The translations under genes and the position numbers were made by a program. A stretch of DNA of 52,767 nt from Deltaproteobacteria bacterium (GTDB taxonomy: Bacteria; Desulfobacterota; Syntrophia; Syntrophales; Smithellaceae): positions 1 through 52,767 of the forward strand of contig JAKLDS010000010.1 of NCBI GenBank assembly GCA_022703375.1, given 5' to 3'. The first letter of the stretch is position 1; every line of letters starts with the position of its first letter. Shown here one piece after another: positions 52,748-52,767 of the stretch. The notes beneath the pieces were generated by a model that searched no databases, was not told the DNA's origin, and was given only the letters and a program-made list of their open reading frames with translations.

Positions 52748-52767
52748 ATGCCTGAAAAATATGCCCA
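52748..52767 (+). CDS. possible start of a protein gene at the right edge
   Basis: An ATG at 52748 with AAAGG 5 nt upstream begins MPEKYA and runs off the window after six full codons. A GAGGAG lies further upstream. tuf often follows this tRNA set, but EF-Tu proteins do not usually begin this way, so no product is named. Confidence 0.35.

Overview
This window looks like a chromosomal piece from a Gram-negative anaerobe of the deltaproteobacterial (Desulfobacterota) type, most plausibly a Syntrophus/Smithella-like member of the Syntrophales. That is inferred from gene content: a queA-tgt-yajC-secD-secF-lepB order, an RpoN-dependent pilA, LPS enzymes (KdsD, an LpxH-like hydrolase), metX-metW, an Rrf2 regulator joined to nadA, FolE2 in place of FolE, a PHA-synthase-like hydrolase and a dienoyl-CoA-isomerase-type crotonase. 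No rRNA, phage, CRISPR array or transposase gene is visible. Coding density is high and most genes sit in tight co-directional runs.

Layout. 1-4610 (minus): a PyrR-attenuated pyrR-pyrB-pyrC-recO operon, with a truncated LsrF-like aldolase gene at the left edge. 4663-10903 (minus): queA-tgt-yajC-secD-secF-DUF456-lepB, combining queuosine synthesis with protein export. Its upstream region carries three tandem hairpin modules. 11178-12166: mazG and a DUF2065 protein. 12463-15596 (plus): a stand-alone PhaC-like hydrolase, an Ala/Pro/Thr-rich lipoprotein, YtxH and DUF948 proteins and an HNH protein. 15630-19092 (minus): queD-folE2-nadE and a small zinc-ribbon gene.

19360-30121 (plus) is the accessory part of the window. 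A type IV pilin behind a near-consensus sigma-54 promoter is followed by a TMTC-like multispanning TPR protein, a methyltransferase-glycosyltransferase fusion and an FkbM methyltransferase. A second promoter then precedes two SDR nucleotide-sugar enzymes (one lacking the catalytic Lys), a UGM/protoporphyrinogen-oxidase-like flavoprotein, a methyltransferase and a GT-C-like membrane protein. I read this as a candidate pilin or surface glycosylation system. It is the best candidate for an undescribed system here.

30287-38824 (mostly minus) holds housekeeping genes: gamma carbonic anhydrase, kdsD, a crotonase, the LpxH-like hydrolase, DUF3467, a Pyr_excise-like protein, then MOSC, ridA, metW, metX, nadA and rrf2. 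A 271-bp palindromic MITE-like element lies between two of these genes and forms the 3' end of one and the ribosome binding site of the other. 38950-52057 carries envelope and conserved hypothetical genes: lipoproteins, a HEAT-repeat protein, a D,D-carboxypeptidase, a lytic transglycosylase, DUF4301, a PP-loop thiolase-like protein, a LysM protein, DUF1385, an HD hydrolase and an AhpD-like protein. The window ends with tRNA-Thr, tRNA-Tyr and tRNA-Gly, each with an encoded CCA.

Functional links: QueD, FolE2, Tgt and QueA are four steps of queuosine synthesis spread over two loci. PyrR, PyrB and PyrC form a feedback-controlled pyrimidine unit. NadA and NadE both serve NAD synthesis. KdsD and the LpxH-like protein serve LPS. 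All family assignments come from reading motifs in the translations; no database search was run.
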